Shown here one piece after another: positions 45,848 to 54,877 of a stretch of DNA of 64,000 nucleotides. The notes beneath the pieces were generated by a model. It did not search any database, was not told the DNA's origin, and saw nothing but the letters and a program-made list of their open reading frames with translations. Position numbers and translations under genes: made by a program. The DNA lies in contig NZ_CP089309.1 in assembly GCF_021228795.1 (NCBI RefSeq), forward strand, positions 1,054,001 through 1,118,000, given 5' to 3'. This DNA is from Thiocapsa bogorovii (GTDB lineage: Bacteria; Pseudomonadota; Gammaproteobacteria; Chromatiales; Chromatiaceae). Numbering within the stretch: position 1 is the stretch's first letter; the number at the start of each line of letters is the position of its first letter.

Positions 45848-45862
45848 TGGCACACGGTTTGC
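45848..45862 (+). promoter_or_regulatory. Sigma-54 promoter for nifU
   Basis: TGGCAC-N5-TTGC, a perfect -24/-12 element, about 95 bp before the nifU start. NifA activation is expected for nif genes, but no TGT-N10-ACA site was found by eye in 45650-45957. Confidence 0.8.
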
Positions 45863-45884
45863 TGCATGGCTCGGCAAGACAGAC

Positions 45885-45899
45885 GCAAAACTCAAGCCA
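45885..45899 (-). promoter_or_regulatory. Probable sigma-54 promoter for nifZ
   Basis: On the minus strand TGGCTT-N5-TTGC keeps the invariant GG and GC with correct spacing, about 175 bp before nifZ. It lies past the nifU promoter, so the two transcripts would overlap at their 5' ends. Confidence 0.55.
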
Positions 45900-45957
45900 C
45901 GGCCTGAGCATCCGTCCCGACTCACTCGCTCATCGCAACGCCAACCGGAGACACGCA

Positions 45958-46842
45958 ATGTGGGATTACTCGGAAAAGGTTCAGGAGCACTTCTTCAATC
46001 CCCGCAATGCGGGCGCGGTCGCGGATGCCAATGCGACGGGTGACGTGGGCTCCCTGTCCTGCGGGGATGCGCTGCGCCTGACCCTCAAGGTCGATCCGGA
46101 GAGCGAGGTGATCCTCGATGCCGGCTTCCAGACCTTCGGCTGCGGCTCGGCCATCGCCTCGAGCTCCGCGCTGACCGAGATCATCAAAGGTATGACGCTC
46201 AACGAGGCGCTCGAGGTCACGAATCAGGACATCGCCGACTATCTCGACGGACTACCCGCCGAAAAGATGCACTGCTCGGTGATGGGTCGCGAGGCGCTGC
46301 AGGCGGCGATCGCCAACTATCGCGGCGAGGAATGGAAGGACGACCACGAGGAAGGCGCCCTGGTGTGCAAGTGTTTCGCGGTCGATGCGGTTCTGATTGA
46401 AAACACCGTCCGGTCCAACGGTCTCTCCACCGTCGAAGAGGTCGCGAACTACACCAAGGCGGGTGGCGGCTGCTCGGCCTGCCACGAGGGCGTCGAGGCC
46501 ATCCTGAGCCGCGTCCTCGCCGAGCAGGGTAAGGCGTTCGACCCTTACGCCAAGGCACCCGAGGCGGCAGCGACAGGCGGCGGACGCAAGCTCGGCAATC
46601 TGGAACGGATCCGCCGCATCGAGCGCTCCATCGAGGCGATCCGCCCGAACCTGCAGCGCGACCACGGCGACGTGGAGCTGATCGACATCGACGGCAAAAA
46701 CGTCTACGTCAACATGACAGGCGCCTGCGTGGGCTGCCAGATGGCATCGACCACGCTCGATGGGATCCAGCAGCGCATCGTCGAGGACCTCGGCGAGTTC
46801 GTGCGGGTGCTGCCGTCGAAGGCGATGCGCAAGAGCGCGTAA
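45958..46842 (+). CDS. nifU: Nitrogenase Fe-S scaffold NifU
   Basis: Full three-domain NifU, 294 aa. The IscU-like domain has C35 (SCGDALR), C62 (GCGSAIASS) and C106 (MHCSVMG). The central [2Fe-2S] ferredoxin domain has C137/C139 (VCKCF) and C172/C175 (GCSAC). The C-terminal Nfu domain has C257-x2-C260 (ACVGCQMAS). It assembles clusters from sulfur given by NifS. CGGAG precedes ATG 45958. Confidence 0.96.
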   Translation: MWDYSEKVQEHFFNPRNAGAVADANATGDVGSLSCGDALRLTLKVDPESEVILDAGFQTFGCGSAIASSSALTEIIKGMTLNEALEVTNQDIADYLDGLPAEKMHCSVMGREALQAAIANYRGEEWKDDHEEGALVCKCFAVDAVLIENTVRSNGLSTVEEVANYTKAGGGCSACHEGVEAILSRVLAEQGKAFDPYAKAPEAAATGGGRKLGNLERIRRIERSIEAIRPNLQRDHGDVELIDIDGKNVYVNMTGACVGCQMASTTLDGIQQRIVEDLGEFVRVLPSKAMRKSA

Positions 46843-46927
46843 GAGCCGCCAGCCGCCAGCCGCCAGCGAAAGGAAAGTCAATGACGGAATACCGTGCGGC
46901 CGGGCTTGCTCATCGCAGCGGTCGGTA

Positions 46928-47000
46928 GGGTGGACGAGCCAAAGCGAAGTCCACCAAGCCCTGCGCATGCGTCGGTGGACTGCGCTGCGCTCGTCCACCC
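46928..47000. repeat. REP-like inverted repeat between nifU and nifS
   Basis: GGGTGGACGAGC at 46928 and its reverse complement GCTCGTCCACCC ending at 47000 enclose an inner pair GTCCACC/GGTGGAC. This is a dispersed-type intergenic palindrome that could form a cruciform or a processed 3' end for nifU mRNA. A triple CCGCCAGC repeat precedes it (46852-46865). Confidence 0.65.
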
Positions 47001-48099
47001 GACGGCTCCGATCAGCAAGTGGCCGAGTTGATGAGCGTCCCGCCTACGGCGCGAGAGCGCACCAGAATGCCGGAGGCAGACAGCCGCACTCCAATACCAC
47101 CGAAGGTTTCACGAGGCCATCAATCCATGACGACTCCACCCGACACCCAAGGCATCTATCTCGACAACAACGCCACCACCATGGTCGCGCCCGAGGTGGT
47201 CGAGGCCATGTTGCCCTTCTTCACGGAGCAGTTCGGCAACGCCTCCTCGATCCATGCCTACGGCAACCGGGTCGGTCATGCCATCAAGCAGGCGCGGCAG
47301 CAGGTGCAGGCTTTGCTCGGGGCCGCGCAGGACTCCGAAATCGTCTTCACCTCCTGCGGGACCGAGTCGGATTCCACCGCGATCCTCTCCGCCCTCACGG
47401 CGCAGCCGGAGCGTAAGGAGATCATCACCACGGTCGTGGAGCATCCGGCGATCCTCGCGCTCTGTCAGCACCTGGAGACCGAGGGCTACAAGGTCCATTA
47501 CCTCCCGGTCGACGGCAAGGGTCGGCTCGATATCCAGCAGTACATGGATCTGCTTTCCGATCGCGTCGCGATCGTCTCGGTGATGTGGGCAAACAACGAA
47601 TCCGGCACACTCTTCCCGGTGCAGGAGATGGCGGAGCTGGCGAAATCGGCCGGCGTGCTCTTTCATACGGATGCGGTACAGGCCGTCGGAAAGCTTCCCA
47701 TCGATCTGAAGGACACCGCGATCGACATGCTCTCGCTCTCCGGACACAAGCTGCATGCGCCCAAGGGCATCGGTGTCCTCTATCTGAGGCGCAACACGCG
47801 CTTTCGTCCCTTGCTGCGCGGCGGGCATCAGGAACGCGGCCGGCGTGCCGGCACCGAGAATAGCGCATCCATCGTCGGGCTCGGCAAGGCGTGCGAGATG
47901 GCGATGGTGCACATAGACGAGGAGAAGACCAGAGTCCGGGCCATGCGCGATCGGCTCGAGCAAGGCATCCTCGCGGCGGAGAGTAAGCCGGGTCCTCACC
48001 GTCGGTTAGGCTGATGTTTGTGTTCTCTGTTTGCCGCCTGGTTTCCCGGCGGTGCCACATGATCTCGGCCATACGACGGTTTGTTCCCGGCTCCTCGCA

Positions 48100-48132
48100 G
48101 AACCGGACTTGGAGTGTTACACCATCCGGCTC
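48100..48132 (-). ncRNA. Group II intron domain V
   Basis: Minus-strand hairpin: outer helix GAGCCGGA paired with TCCGGTTC, inner part GGTG-TAA-CACTCC. This is the catalytic core element of group II introns. It contains the stop codon TAA of the reverse transcriptase. Confidence 0.8.
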
Positions 48133-49451
48133 CCAGCTTGAGTCTTCCACCAAGGAACGGGGTAGAGGTCGTGAATGATCCGCGCCGTCGGGAGCATGGG
48201 CTTGATGACCGCGTAGAAGCGCTTCCAGGTCAACGAGCGACGTTGGCTGCGCCGGTTGAGCCATTTGAACAACAGGCCCGTTGCGGCGTAAAGGTAACCC
48301 GATACGCCCCGGCTATTGCCGCTCACACCGTAATACTGGATGTGTCCGCGCAGATGCCGGATCAGGTACGCCACCATCGCCCGCCCGCCTCGCGCCCGCA
48401 ACCCCCGCAGACGCTCGCTCAGGAGCTTGAGCTTCTTGCCGACCCGCTTGCCGTCGCTCTTACGCCCGACAACAAAGCGCCCCCGCCGGCTCTTCCCGAC
48501 ACAGTGAGTGAAGCCGAGGAAGCTGAAGGTACGCGGTCCGGGCGTCTCCGCCCGCGTCCGACCCAGCTGGTCGCTGCCGAAACGCAGCAGCGCCGTTTTG
48601 CTCGGCTCGACCTCCAGGTCGAACTGCGCCAGCCGTGCGGTCATCTCGGTGAGAAAGGCCCGTGCATCGCCTTCGTGCTCGAAGCAGGCCACATAGTCGT
48701 CGGCATAGCGAATCAGGTACGCCCGTCCCGTGCAGGTCCCCGCAAAGCGTTTCTCGAACCAAAGGTCGAGGACGTAGTGCAGGTAGATATTGCTCAGCAC
48801 GGGCGAGACCAGACCCCCTTGTGGGGCGCCCTCTTCACTGGCCGTGAACGCGCCGTCCTCCATGATGCCGGCCTTCAGGAACCGCCGCACGATCCGCAAC
48901 AGATTGGGATCGCCGATGCGGTGCTCCAGGAAGTCCATGAGGTGGGAGTGTGACAGATGATCAAAGAAGCCTTTGATGTCCGCCTCCACCACCCACTGCG
49001 TGCGCCCGTTGGTGATGACCTCGGCCACCCGGCGCAGCGCATCGTGCGCGCTGCGACCCGGCCGAAACCCGAACGAGCAGTCCCGAAACTCCGGCTCCCA
49101 AATGGCCTGAAGGATGCGGCCGAGGCGATCTTGGACCAGGCGGTCCTCGAAGCTCGGCACCCCCAACGGCCGATAACGGCCGTCCCCTTTCGGGATGTAG
49201 GTGCGCCGCACCGGCAACGGCCGGTACCCCAGACGGCGAATCCGTGCCGACAGATCCTCCAGACGCGCGTCCAGACCCACTGCATAGTCGTCCTTCCTAA
49301 CCCCGTCGACTCCGGGCGCCTTGCGTCCGTCCTGGCGCTCGAAGCTTTCGCGCAACCCCTCCGGGTCAAACAACATGCCCATCAGGGACGTGAACCGCGT
49401 GTGCGGTTCCGCGCGCGCCATCAGTGTGAAACGCTCAAGCTTGCTGGTCAC
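48117..49451 (-). CDS. ltrA: Group II intron reverse transcriptase/maturase
   Basis: 444 aa from GTG 49451, with GAGG about 13 nt upstream; a frame 26 codons longer exists. RT motifs: KAPGVDGV, RPLGVPSFEDRLVQ, WVVEADIKGFFDH, GAPQGGLVSPVLSNIYLHY and YADDYVACF (catalytic YADD). The maturase X domain follows (LIRHLRGHIQYYGV). There is no HNH endonuclease domain, so homing would use replication forks or other primers. It ends GSRMV, with the stop inside domain V. Confidence 0.93.
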   Translation of the reverse strand: MTSKLERFTLMARAEPHTRFTSLMGMLFDPEGLRESFERQDGRKAPGVDGVRKDDYAVGLDARLEDLSARIRRLGYRPLPVRRTYIPKGDGRYRPLGVPSFEDRLVQDRLGRILQAIWEPEFRDCSFGFRPGRSAHDALRRVAEVITNGRTQWVVEADIKGFFDHLSHSHLMDFLEHRIGDPNLLRIVRRFLKAGIMEDGAFTASEEGAPQGGLVSPVLSNIYLHYVLDLWFEKRFAGTCTGRAYLIRYADDYVACFEHEGDARAFLTEMTARLAQFDLEVEPSKTALLRFGSDQLGRTRAETPGPRTFSFLGFTHCVGKSRRGRFVVGRKSDGKRVGKKLKLLSERLRGLRARGGRAMVAYLIRHLRGHIQYYGVSGNSRGVSGYLYAATGLLFKWLNRRSQRRSLTWKRFYAVIKPMLPTARIIHDLYPVPWWKTQAGSRMV

Positions 49452-50584
49452 GGTCAGAGTCCTCTCGGTGTAGGGCCGTGTTTCACTCTTGCGTTGTCTC
49501 AAACCGCCACCCCTTCGCTCCGCCCGCATTACCGGGTATCAACGCTACTATAGGTGGCTCCGACTTCCGCGCATCGCTGCCCGCGTCCTCGCTTTTGACA
49601 CTTGTTCGCGGGTGCCCGCCTCCGACGGACCGATACACGGATCTCCCTGGTTACCGCGTGCTCTCGATGTCAGGCTCGATACGGCCTCGGACCCGGGGAG
49701 TACCCGTGCCACTCGCCATGACGCGACACGGACTGTTGCCTGCCGGAGGGACAAACCCGTCGGCACTCCCGACCAAATGTTTCGGGGCTCAACACCTTCA
49801 AGGTCGGCTCCACCCGTTACCTTTGCACCTCGCCTGCTGTCGTGCCTACGCATCGACGCGGCTGTTACCAGCCGCGCCGCAAGGCTCGATACCGGGCTCG
49901 TGGCTAGCGATTACCCAGGCGGGAGTTCCACCCGCTAGAACACGCGGCCTTGCCAGGCCGCACTGTCCCCAATTGCTTCGTGACGGGCGACCCGACCAAC
50001 CGCCTGCCCAACACCAGCAACATCGCCTTTGAATACATCGAGGGCGAGGCGATCCTCCTGCTGCTGAACAAACTCGGCATCGCCGCCTCGAGCGGCTCCG
50101 CCTGCACCTCCGGTTCGCTCGAGCCCTCCCACGTGATGCGCGCGATGGGGATCCCTTTTACCGCCGCCCACGGCACCACACGCTTCTCCCTCTCGCGCTA
50201 CAACCGCATGGAGGAGATCGACCGAGTCATCGAAGCCGTGCCGCCGATCGTCGCCAAGCTGCGCAAGCTCTCGCCCTATTGGTCCGACACGGGTCCTGTA
50301 TCCGATCCGGCCGCCGCTTTCGCACCGGCCTACGCCTGACCGAAACGCCCCGTCGGACCCGTCCGGCGGCGCGCCGATCACCAACCTTTTTCGGCTCGGC
50401 GGGCTCGCAAGTCGCACGTCCGTGTGCGACCAAGCCGATACCGATCCGCTGAGGCCGAGGATCCACCCGTGGCGTCGGCCCCAGCTGCCAGGTCTGCGCC
50501 GTCCGGCAACCCTTGCCGTTTCCGTGAAATCCGCCGCGCGAAATCGCCTATGCTTGTCCTCGACCTCGCAGCGGACAGCACGAC

Positions 50585-51991
50585 ATGACGCGCGCCTCCA
50601 CCCAAGCCGATCCCCGCCCCGCCGACCCGCGTCCCGCGGGCATCGCACAGCACGGCGATTGCCCCGAGCCGACGGCAGAGGCGACCTGGATCCATGTCAT
50701 CCGAAAGATGGACGAGACCTACGCGGATCTGATCCGGCATCAGAGCGAGCTCGAAGAGAAGAACAGCGCCCTGGAGGATGCCCAGCAGTTCATCGCGAGC
50801 GTGCTGGCCTCCATGACGGATGTCCTGATCGTGTGCGACGTCCAGGGGCGCATCCAACAGGTCAACCGCGCATTGGAAACGTTGACGGGTTGGAGCGAGG
50901 CCGATCTGCGCGGGCGACCCTTCCTGGCCCTGCTCGCCGAGCACTGCCTGCCCATGGCCAGCAGCTTCGCGCAACAGATCCGCGCCGAGGCCATCCACGA
51001 CTGCGAGCTTGCACTCAAGGGCGTGGACGAGGAGGTCCCGCTCGCGGTGAACTGCACCTCGCGGTACGACCACCGCGGACGTCTGGTCGGCATGGTCCTG
51101 ATCGGTCGTCCGGTCGGCGAGCTCCGCCGTGCCTATCGCGACCTGGCCCAGGCACACGACGACCTCAAGCGCGCCCAGGGTCGCCTGGTGAACGCCGAGA
51201 AGATGGCTTCGCTTGGCCGGCTCGTCGCCGGCGTAGCGCATGAGCTGAACAACCCCATCAGCTTCGTCTATGGAAACGTGCATGCCCTCTCGCGCTATCG
51301 CGAGCGGCTGCTGCGCTATTGCGCGGCGGTCGACGCCTCCGGACCCTCCACCGAGCTGCAGGCGCTCAAGGCGGAGCTGCGCATCGAGCGGCTTCTGGCG
51401 GATCTCGATCCGCTGATCAAAGGCACGCTCGAAGGCGCCGAGCGCGTCCGCGACCTGGTGCAGGATCTGCGCTGCTTCTCATCCGGCCAGCAGGGCGAAT
51501 CCACCCGCTTCGATCTTGTCCACCTGGTCCGTACGGCGGTGCATTGGGTGACCAAAGGCGAACGCAGGGAGATCGAGACGACGCTCGACCTCCCCGACAC
51601 GGTGACGATCCAGGGACATCCGGGACAGATCCATCAGGTCCTCATGAACCTGGTCCAAAACGCACTCGACGCGATGCGGGACAACACGCAGCCACCGCGA
51701 CTGTCGATCACCGCCGGACAGGAGGAGACGACCGCCTGGCTCAGCGTCCGGGACAACGGCCCCGGCATCGACGAGCAGGACCTGAGCCGCATCTTCGACC
51801 CCTTTTTCACGACCAAACCGGTCGGCCAGGGAACCGGACTGGGACTGTCGATCAGCTACAGCATCGTCGCCGACCATCGGGGCAACCTGACCGCCGAAAA
51901 CCACCCGGATGGCGGCGCCGAATTCCGCCTGGAGCTGCCGCTGAGTCGCGACGCGATGCCCGAAACAGGGCCCAACCAAGATGCCCCTTAA
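50585..51991 (+). CDS. hupT: Hydrogenase-regulating histidine kinase HupT
   Basis: 468 aa, soluble. A PAS domain (about 75-190, FIASVLASMTDVLIVCD) is followed by the H-box GRLVAGVAHELNNPISF near residue 223, N-box NLVQNALDAM, G1 DNGPGI and G2 GQGTGLGLSISYS. The match to HupT/HoxJ rests mainly on position directly before hupUV. These kinases sense H2 through HupUV and phosphorylate HupR; no hupR is in the window. ATG 50585 has no clear ribosome site, so M42 is possible. Confidence 0.88.
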   Translation: MTRASTQADPRPADPRPAGIAQHGDCPEPTAEATWIHVIRKMDETYADLIRHQSELEEKNSALEDAQQFIASVLASMTDVLIVCDVQGRIQQVNRALETLTGWSEADLRGRPFLALLAEHCLPMASSFAQQIRAEAIHDCELALKGVDEEVPLAVNCTSRYDHRGRLVGMVLIGRPVGELRRAYRDLAQAHDDLKRAQGRLVNAEKMASLGRLVAGVAHELNNPISFVYGNVHALSRYRERLLRYCAAVDASGPSTELQALKAELRIERLLADLDPLIKGTLEGAERVRDLVQDLRCFSSGQQGESTRFDLVHLVRTAVHWVTKGERREIETTLDLPDTVTIQGHPGQIHQVLMNLVQNALDAMRDNTQPPRLSITAGQEETTAWLSVRDNGPGIDEQDLSRIFDPFFTTKPVGQGTGLGLSISYSIVADHRGNLTAENHPDGGAEFRLELPLSRDAMPETGPNQDAP

Positions 51992-51997
51992 TATCAC

Positions 51998-52082
51998 TGA
52001 ACCGCGTCACCGCGGAGGCATCCCGAGTCCGCTGCGCGACGCAATCCCCGACGGCTTCATGCGCGACACCGGACGCGGTTCA
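51998..52082. repeat. 85-nt element with 11-bp inverted ends, before hupU
   Basis: TGAACCGCGTC at 51998 and GACGCGGTTCA ending at 52082, immediately before the hupU ATG. An 84-nt relative with the same ends follows hupV (54794-54877). The interiors differ but both are GC-rich. Confidence 0.7.
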
Positions 52083-52084
52083 CA

Positions 52085-53080
52085 ATGAACCTGTTATGGC
52101 TCCAGTCCGGCGGGTGCGGCGGCTGCACGCTCTCGCTGCTCGGCGCCGAGGCACCGGGCCTGTTCGAGACACTCGGCGGCGCCGGGATCCGTGTCCTCTG
52201 GCACCCCTCGCTGAGCGAGGCGAGCGGCGGCGAGGTGCTCGATCTGCTCGCCCGCGTCGAAACGGGCGAGGTGGCGTTGGACCTGCTCTGCATCGAAGGC
52301 GCGCTCCTGCGCGGACCGAACGGCACAGGCGCCTTTCACCGGTTTGCCGGCACCCGCACACCCATGATCGACTGGGTGAGGCGTCTGGCGGCCCGAGCGC
52401 ACTACTGCCTCGCGATCGGCACCTGCGCCGCGTTCGGCGGGGTCACCGCCGGCGGCTCCAATCCCACGGATGCCTGCGGACTCCAGTTCGAGGGGACATA
52501 CCGCGGCGGTCTGCTCGGCACCGACTATCGCTCCGGGGCCGGCTTGCCGGTGATCAATGTCGCCGGCTGTCCGACCCATCCCGACTGGGTCACCGAGACC
52601 CTCATGGCGATCGCCTTGGAGGGACTCACGACCCAAGACCTGGATGCCTACGCCCGCCCCCGGATGTACGCCGACCAATTGGTCCATCACGGCTGCCCAC
52701 GCAACGAATTCTACGAATACAAGGCGAGCGCCCGCACACCGTCGGATCTCGGCTGTCTCATGGAGCATCTGGGCTGCCTCGGCACCCAGGCCCACGCCGA
52801 CTGCAACACTCGACTCTGGAACGGCTCGGGCTCCTGCACGCGCGGCGGCTATGCCTGCATCAACTGCACCTCGCCCGAGTTCGAGGAACCGGGCCATGCC
52901 TTTGCGGAAACTCCCAGCCTCGCCGGCATCCCGATCGGCCTGCCGACCGACATGCCCAAGGCCTGGTTCGTTGCGCTCTCCTCGCTGGCGAAGGCCGCAA
53001 CACCGGAGCGACTGCGCAAGAACGCCGTGTCGGACCATGTCGCGGTACCGCCGACGATTCGGCCGACAAAGTTGCGGTGA
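52085..53080 (+). CDS. hupU: H2-sensing [NiFe] hydrogenase small subunit HupU
   Basis: 331 aa, with no Tat leader, which separates regulatory HupU/HoxB from exported HupS. The cluster ligands are visible: SGGCGGCTLS, GTCAAFGG and GCPTHP (proximal), HHGCPRNEFYEY with GCLGTQAHADC (distal), and RGGYACINCTSPEF (medial). It carries electrons in the H2 sensor with HupV. Confidence 0.93.
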   Translation: MNLLWLQSGGCGGCTLSLLGAEAPGLFETLGGAGIRVLWHPSLSEASGGEVLDLLARVETGEVALDLLCIEGALLRGPNGTGAFHRFAGTRTPMIDWVRRLAARAHYCLAIGTCAAFGGVTAGGSNPTDACGLQFEGTYRGGLLGTDYRSGAGLPVINVAGCPTHPDWVTETLMAIALEGLTTQDLDAYARPRMYADQLVHHGCPRNEFYEYKASARTPSDLGCLMEHLGCLGTQAHADCNTRLWNGSGSCTRGGYACINCTSPEFEEPGHAFAETPSLAGIPIGLPTDMPKAWFVALSSLAKAATPERLRKNAVSDHVAVPPTIRPTKLR

Positions 53081-53184
53081 TCCGAAAAGCCTCCGGCACC
53101 CAGCCGCCAGCCGCCGACTTTTCCGACGTAAGACATCTTCGCAACGTTGATCCGCCTCGACACTCGTCCGCAAGGGAAACCAGC

Positions 53185-53337
53185 ATGACGATCGAAACAG
53201 ACTCTTTCCCTTTGCAGTCGTGTGGCTCCCATGACCCGCACCAGCCAACCGGCCCATGGTCGGACACTCGGGGCTCGAGCCCGTGGGCTGGAGGCCGGCG
53301 GCGAGAGGCTGGACGCCCGCGGTACTCCCCCGAATGA
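53185..53337 (+). CDS. Possible 50-aa ORF coupled to hupV
   Basis: Starts MTIETDSFPLQSCGSHDPHQ after AGGGAAACC, and its stop overlaps the hupV start by ATGA. The C-terminal half is low complexity. It may be a translational leader rather than a functional protein. Confidence 0.3.
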   Translation: MTIETDSFPLQSCGSHDPHQPTGPWSDTRGSSPWAGGRRREAGRPRYSPE

Positions 53338-54779
53338 GCACACTCACCTTGGGCCCGTTCAACCGCGTCGAGGGCGACCTGGAGGTTCAGCTCGAGGTCA
53401 CCGACGGACGCGTGCGCAAGGCCCGCGTCAACTCGCCCCTTTATCGCGGCTTCGAGCAGATCCTCCAAGGCAAGGACCCGCGCGATACCCTGGTGATCAC
53501 GCCGCGGATCTGCGGGATCTGCTCGGTCTCTCAGTCGGTGGCCGCGGCCTATGCGCTGGCGGACGCGGCCGGGGTCGCCATGCCGCCGAACGGCGAACTG
53601 GCCACCAACCTCATCCTCGCCTGCGAGAACCTGGCCGACCATCTGACCCATTTTTATCTGTTTTTCATGCCGGACTTCGCACGTCCGGTCTATGCCGACC
53701 GGCCTTGGTATGCGGACACCGAGATGCGCTTCCGGGCCCTAAGTGGCTCGGCAGCGGGAGTGGTCCTGCCGGCGCGCGCGCACTTCATGCATCTGATGGG
53801 CCTGCTCGCCGGCAAGTGGCCGCACAGCCTGAGTCTGCAACCGGGCGGAACCGCCAAGCCGGTGCAGGCGCAGGAGCGCATCCGATTGCTCGCCATCCTC
53901 GGTGCCTTCAGACGTTTTCTGGAGCGCGAGACCTTCGGCGATCCCTTGGAGACCCTCGTCGCGCTGGACAGTGCTAGCGCCCTCGACGCCTGGGCTGCAC
54001 GCGACCCGGGCCGAGGCGACCTGCGCCGCTTCCTGCAGATCGCGGATGACCTCGGCTTGGCCCGTCTGGGACGCGCGACCGATCGCTTCATGAGCTACAG
54101 CGCTTACCCGAGCGGGGGCGACCGTCTTTTCCGAACCGGTCTTTGGGCCGACACGGGTCCGCAGCCTTTGGACATCGCGTCGATCGCCGAAGACCCGAGC
54201 CACAGCTGGATGGTCGGAGGCGACCCTTTGCATCCCGCCGACGGCGTGACCATCCCCGATGCGGAGAAGGCGAACGCCTACAGCTGGTGCAAGGCCCCGC
54301 GACTCGCGGGCGGGGTGATCGAGGTCGGCGCGCTGGCCCGTCAGCTCATCGACGGCCATCCCCTGATTCGCGACCTGGTGTCTGAATCCGGCGGGAATGT
54401 GCGGAATCGCGTCATCGCGAGACTACTCGAGCTTGCGCGTGTCCTGATGGCGATGGAGGACTGGGTCAAGGCAATCGCGCCGGGCGAGCCCTTCTGCGAG
54501 CAGACAGCAATCCCGGACGAGGCAATCGGCGTAGGACTGGTCGAGGCCGCCCGCGGCAGCCTGGGCCACTGGCTCACGATCCGCCGAGGTCGCGTCCTGA
54601 ACTACCAGATCATCGCCCCTACCACCTGGAACTTCTCCCCGCGCGATGCCGCCGGCGTCCCGGGCGCCTTGGAGCAAGCCCTCGTCGGGGCTGAGGTGCG
54701 GCCGGGCGAGACCACACCGGTCGCCGTGCAACACATCGTGCGCTCGTTCGACCCCTGCATGGTCTGCACGGTCCACTGA
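53334..54779 (+). CDS. hupV: H2-sensing [NiFe] hydrogenase large subunit HupV
   Basis: 481 aa. NiFe ligands are in the L1 motif RICGICSVSQS near residue 60 and the L2 motif DPCMVCTVH, which is the C-terminus itself. Regulatory hydrogenases lack the cleavable extension, as here, so no HupD processing is needed. The RVEGDLEVQLEV opening is standard. A 253-bp gap separates it from hupU, whereas these genes are usually adjacent. ATG 53334 overlaps the small upstream ORF stop. Confidence 0.94.
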   Translation: MSTLTLGPFNRVEGDLEVQLEVTDGRVRKARVNSPLYRGFEQILQGKDPRDTLVITPRICGICSVSQSVAAAYALADAAGVAMPPNGELATNLILACENLADHLTHFYLFFMPDFARPVYADRPWYADTEMRFRALSGSAAGVVLPARAHFMHLMGLLAGKWPHSLSLQPGGTAKPVQAQERIRLLAILGAFRRFLERETFGDPLETLVALDSASALDAWAARDPGRGDLRRFLQIADDLGLARLGRATDRFMSYSAYPSGGDRLFRTGLWADTGPQPLDIASIAEDPSHSWMVGGDPLHPADGVTIPDAEKANAYSWCKAPRLAGGVIEVGALARQLIDGHPLIRDLVSESGGNVRNRVIARLLELARVLMAMEDWVKAIAPGEPFCEQTAIPDEAIGVGLVEAARGSLGHWLTIRRGRVLNYQIIAPTTWNFSPRDAAGVPGALEQALVGAEVRPGETTPVAVQHIVRSFDPCMVCTVH

Positions 54780-54793
54780 ACCGGGTCTGCCAC

Positions 54794-54877
54794 TGAACCG
54801 CGTCCGGCGGTTGCCCTATCGGTCAGCGTTGCGCCGAGCCTCGCCCCCATCCGATCACGACGGAGAGACGCGGTTCA
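54794..54877. repeat. 84-nt element with 11-bp inverted ends, after hupV
   Basis: TGAACCGCGTC at 54794 and GACGCGGTTCA ending at 54877, a relative of 51998-52082. It begins 15 nt after the hupV stop and could end the hupUV transcript, or be a MITE-like repeat. Confidence 0.7.

Larger units (their letters stand above)
47984..49963 (-). mobile_element. Group II intron, antisense in nifS
   Basis: Minus strand. The 5' end GTGCGGCC at 49963 fits the GUGYG consensus. The reverse transcriptase ORF follows, then a domain V hairpin at 48132-48100 (GAGCCGGA...TCCGGTTC). The 3' end lies near 47984; its exact base is uncertain because the expected terminal AY and the nifS frame do not agree on one position. 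No IS ends or target duplication are seen, as expected for retrohoming. Confidence 0.9.
47127..50339 (+). pseudogene. nifS: Cysteine desulfurase NifS, interrupted by antisense group II intron
   Basis: The 5' part (47127 to about 47983) has the PLP lysine K208 in SLSGHKLHAPKG and ends LEQGILAA. The 3' part (about 49964-50339) resumes VPNCFVTGDPTNRLPNTSNI and has the catalytic Cys in SSGSACTSGSLEPSH. A roughly 1.98-kb group II intron lies between, on the opposite strand, so splicing of the nifS mRNA cannot remove it. The remaining N-terminal product ends shortly inside the intron and lacks the catalytic Cys. Sulfur supply to NifU would need another desulfurase. Confidence 0.93.

Noticed and set aside
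45710-45957. TGTCGTTCGAGAGCCGACA considered as a NifA upstream activator site
   Set aside because: The spacing between TGT and ACA is 13 nt, not the required 10.
46852-46865. CCGCCAGC tandem repeats considered as a CRISPR or microsatellite feature
   Set aside because: Too few and too short units and no spacers; no CRISPR array or cas gene was seen anywhere in the window.
51319-53337. 672-codon plus frame across hupT and hupU
   Set aside because: Out of frame with both genes, Arg/Pro-rich and without motifs; simple GC effect.
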